Source: CAZBDU01 sp964490725 (lineage in GTDB: Bacteria; Spirochaetota; Spirochaetia; SZUA-6; DRHE01). From it: a stretch of 9,252 nt of DNA. Numbering within the stretch: position 1 is the first letter of the stretch; each line of letters opens with the position of its first letter. The stretch lies in NCBI GenBank assembly GCA_964490725.1, contig CAZBDU010000151.1:1-9252 (forward strand), given 5' to 3'. The notes below the pieces were generated by a model that saw nothing but the letters and a program-made list of their open reading frames with translations, was not told the origin of the DNA and did no database searches. Both the position numbers and the translations under genes were made by a program. This document shows positions 5,063-9,252 of the stretch, piece after piece.

Positions 5063-6497
5063 CCTGCCCCGCTTCCCCCTGCAGCTGCTGCTGCGCCGCC
5101 GCCCCGAGTGGCGTTTGCTTCCCGCGGGAGTGGTGAGCAAGGACAGCGAGTTTGGCACCATCCTCTTCGTCAATCGGGCCGCCGAGCGGGCCGGGGTGTT
5201 CCCCGGCAGGCGCTACGCCGCCGGGCTCGCCCTCAGCCCGCACCTGCGGGCGGGCACCGTGTCCCGCTGGGAGATCGAGGAGGAGCTGGAAGAGGTGGCC
5301 CGTACCTTGAGCCGCTTCAGCCCCGGAGTGGAGCGCAGCCGGGAGGAGCGGGGGGTGTTCTGGCTGGACGCCGCCGGCCTCACCCGGCTGTACCCGTCGG
5401 CCGCCGCCTGGGCGGGGGCGATCCGCCGTTCCTTGAGCGCGCAGGGGCTGCACGCCACCGTGGCCGTGGGGTTCAGCCGCTTCGGCACCTACGCCGCCGC
5501 CCGCTCCGGCAGCGGCGAGCTGCTGCTCGCCTCCGCACGGCAGGAGCGTGAAGCCGTGCTGGCCGCTCCCCTGGAAATCCTGGCATTGAGACCGGAGCTT
5601 CTGGAGCGCTTTCAGAAGCTGGGCTTTCAGACGGTGGGAGACTTCCTCCGCATCCCCGCAGGGGAGGTGGCAAGCCGCTTCGGCGCGGAGGCGCAGCGGA
5701 TCTTTCAGCTCGCCTCGGGGCAGCTCGCCCTCCCGCTGCAGCCCGACCGGGCGGAGGAGCGGCTGGAGGTTTCCCGGCAGCTGCCGGCGCTGGAGTCCGA
5801 CCGCGGGCGGCTCCTGCATCATCTGGAAGGCTGCCTGTCGGCCGTGCTGGAGCAGGCCGGGCGCCGGGGAAAGCTGGTAGCGGAGCTGGAGCTCACCCTG
5901 CACCAGGAGGATGGGCCGCCCCTGGCCGAACGGATCCGTCCCGCCTCCCCCACCCTGGATCGCAGCCTGCTGCTGCAGCTCCTGGATCTGAGGATCGCGG
6001 CTGTGAAACCCGGCGGCGGCATAGTGGCCCTGCGCCTGGCCGCGGCGGGCGTGCGCGCCGCAAGCATCCAGGAGGAGCTGTTCGGCCTCCGCAGCCGGTG
6101 GGACCTGAAGGCCGGCGCCCTGGCCTTCGCCCGGCTGCGGGCAAGGCTGGGGGAGGAGGCGGTGGTGCGGGCCCGGCTGCAGGACGCGCATCTTCCCGAG
6201 CGCAGCTTCACCTGGGAGCGGATGGAGCGCCCGCTTGCGCCGGAGGGCGCGCGGCGGTCTTCCGCCGCCGTCCCACAGCTGGTCCGCCGCCTCCTGCACA
6301 CCCCGGCGCCGCTGCCGCCGGCCGGAGGCGCCTTCGGGAGGCTGGCCCTGAGCGGCCCCTACGTGGTGGCCGGCCGCTGGTGGCAAGAGGAGGGGGAGCG
6401 GGACTACTATTTCGCCCGCGCCGCCTCGGGGAGGCTTCTCTGGCTTTTCTACGACCGACGCCGGGACGCCTGGTTTCTCTGCGGCGAGGTGCGGTAG
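5040..6497 (+). CDS. imuB: ImuB, Y-family DNA polymerase homologue, mutasome hub
   Basis: A 485-residue Y-family polymerase relative; ImuB normally acts as a non-catalytic bridge joining DnaE2, ImuA and the beta sliding clamp. The order is Y-family: ACVDLPRFPLQLL (5-17), FVNRAAERAGVFPGRRYA, the palm segment FWLDAAGL with D110, GFSRFGTYAAARSG, the helix-hairpin-helix region LLERFQKLGFQTVGDFLRIP, then the little-finger region. The C-terminal extension GRWW...RDYYFARAASGRLLWLFYDRRRDAWFL is specific to ImuB. D8 and D110 align with two of the three Pol IV catalytic acidic residues, but the essential Glu next to D110 is Ala, so catalysis is unlikely. QLALPL (228-233) matches the clamp-binding hexapeptide form QLxLxL. 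The GTG start has GGAGGAG about four bases upstream and lies inside imuA. dnaE2 follows after 10 bases. Confidence 0.92.
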   Translation: MVRLACVDLPRFPLQLLLRRRPEWRLLPAGVVSKDSEFGTILFVNRAAERAGVFPGRRYAAGLALSPHLRAGTVSRWEIEEELEEVARTLSRFSPGVERSREERGVFWLDAAGLTRLYPSAAAWAGAIRRSLSAQGLHATVAVGFSRFGTYAAARSGSGELLLASARQEREAVLAAPLEILALRPELLERFQKLGFQTVGDFLRIPAGEVASRFGAEAQRIFQLASGQLALPLQPDRAEERLEVSRQLPALESDRGRLLHHLEGCLSAVLEQAGRRGKLVAELELTLHQEDGPPLAERIRPASPTLDRSLLLQLLDLRIAAVKPGGGIVALRLAAAGVRAASIQEELFGLRSRWDLKAGALAFARLRARLGEEAVVRARLQDAHLPERSFTWERMERPLAPEGARRSSAAVPQLVRRLLHTPAPLPPAGGAFGRLALSGPYVVAGRWWQEEGERDYYFARAASGRLLWLFYDRRRDAWFLCGEVR

Positions 6498-6507
6498 GGG
6501 CTCACCC

Positions 6508-9252
<2,745 letters not shown>

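Noticed and set aside
4399..5136. A + strand frame overlapping imuA and the start of imuB
   Set aside because: Its composition is Gly/Pro/Arg-rich with no motif. The frame from 4409 gives the RecA-like core and continues the operon layout.

Overview
The window is GC-rich bacterial chromosome with a strong G/C bias at third codon positions, densely packed, and with every gene I can support on the + strand. No tRNA, rRNA, CRISPR array or insertion sequence is visible. The sequence does not fix the phylum. It shows a complete imuA-imuB-dnaE2 mutagenesis cassette, sigma70-like promoters with TTGACA-type -35 boxes, and possibly a sigma54 (-24/-12) promoter. The gene content fits an ordinary free-living high-GC bacterium rather than a mobile island.

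Region 1 (1-3020) is a probable three-gene operon behind a near-consensus promoter. It holds an NAD-dependent beta-decarboxylating dehydrogenase resembling 3-isopropylmalate dehydrogenase, a small TIGR00725/LOG-family protein, and an Old Yellow Enzyme-family flavin oxidoreductase with a C-terminal cysteine cluster. The last two genes overlap by four bases.

Region 2 (3021-3763) is an independent stress unit: a 253-base regulatory region, one small heat-shock protein gene (Hsp20), and a clear rho-independent terminator. The regulatory region holds a perfect inverted repeat, two alternative promoter candidates (sigma70-like and sigma54-like), a GC hairpin in the leader and a stretch complementary to the hsp20 ribosome binding site.

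Region 3 (3764-4343) is a GC-rich spacer with a 17-base direct repeat, followed by a stand-alone GGQ-domain peptidyl-tRNA hydrolase of the ArfB/YaeJ ribosome-rescue type.

Region 4 (4344 to the window end) is the DNA-damage mutasome: imuA (RecA-like accessory), imuB (Y-family polymerase relative, probably non-catalytic) and dnaE2 (error-prone C-family polymerase, 915 codons present, open at the right edge). Its promoter is well formed, and a TACTA-N10-TAGTA inverted repeat lies between the -35 and -10 boxes, where an SOS repressor would be expected to bind. It does not look like the common LexA boxes, so it is the main lead in this window. In known systems ImuA and ImuB recruit DnaE2 to the sliding clamp for translesion synthesis and induced mutagenesis. 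Three of the four regions therefore concern stress: protein folding, stalled ribosomes and damaged DNA.
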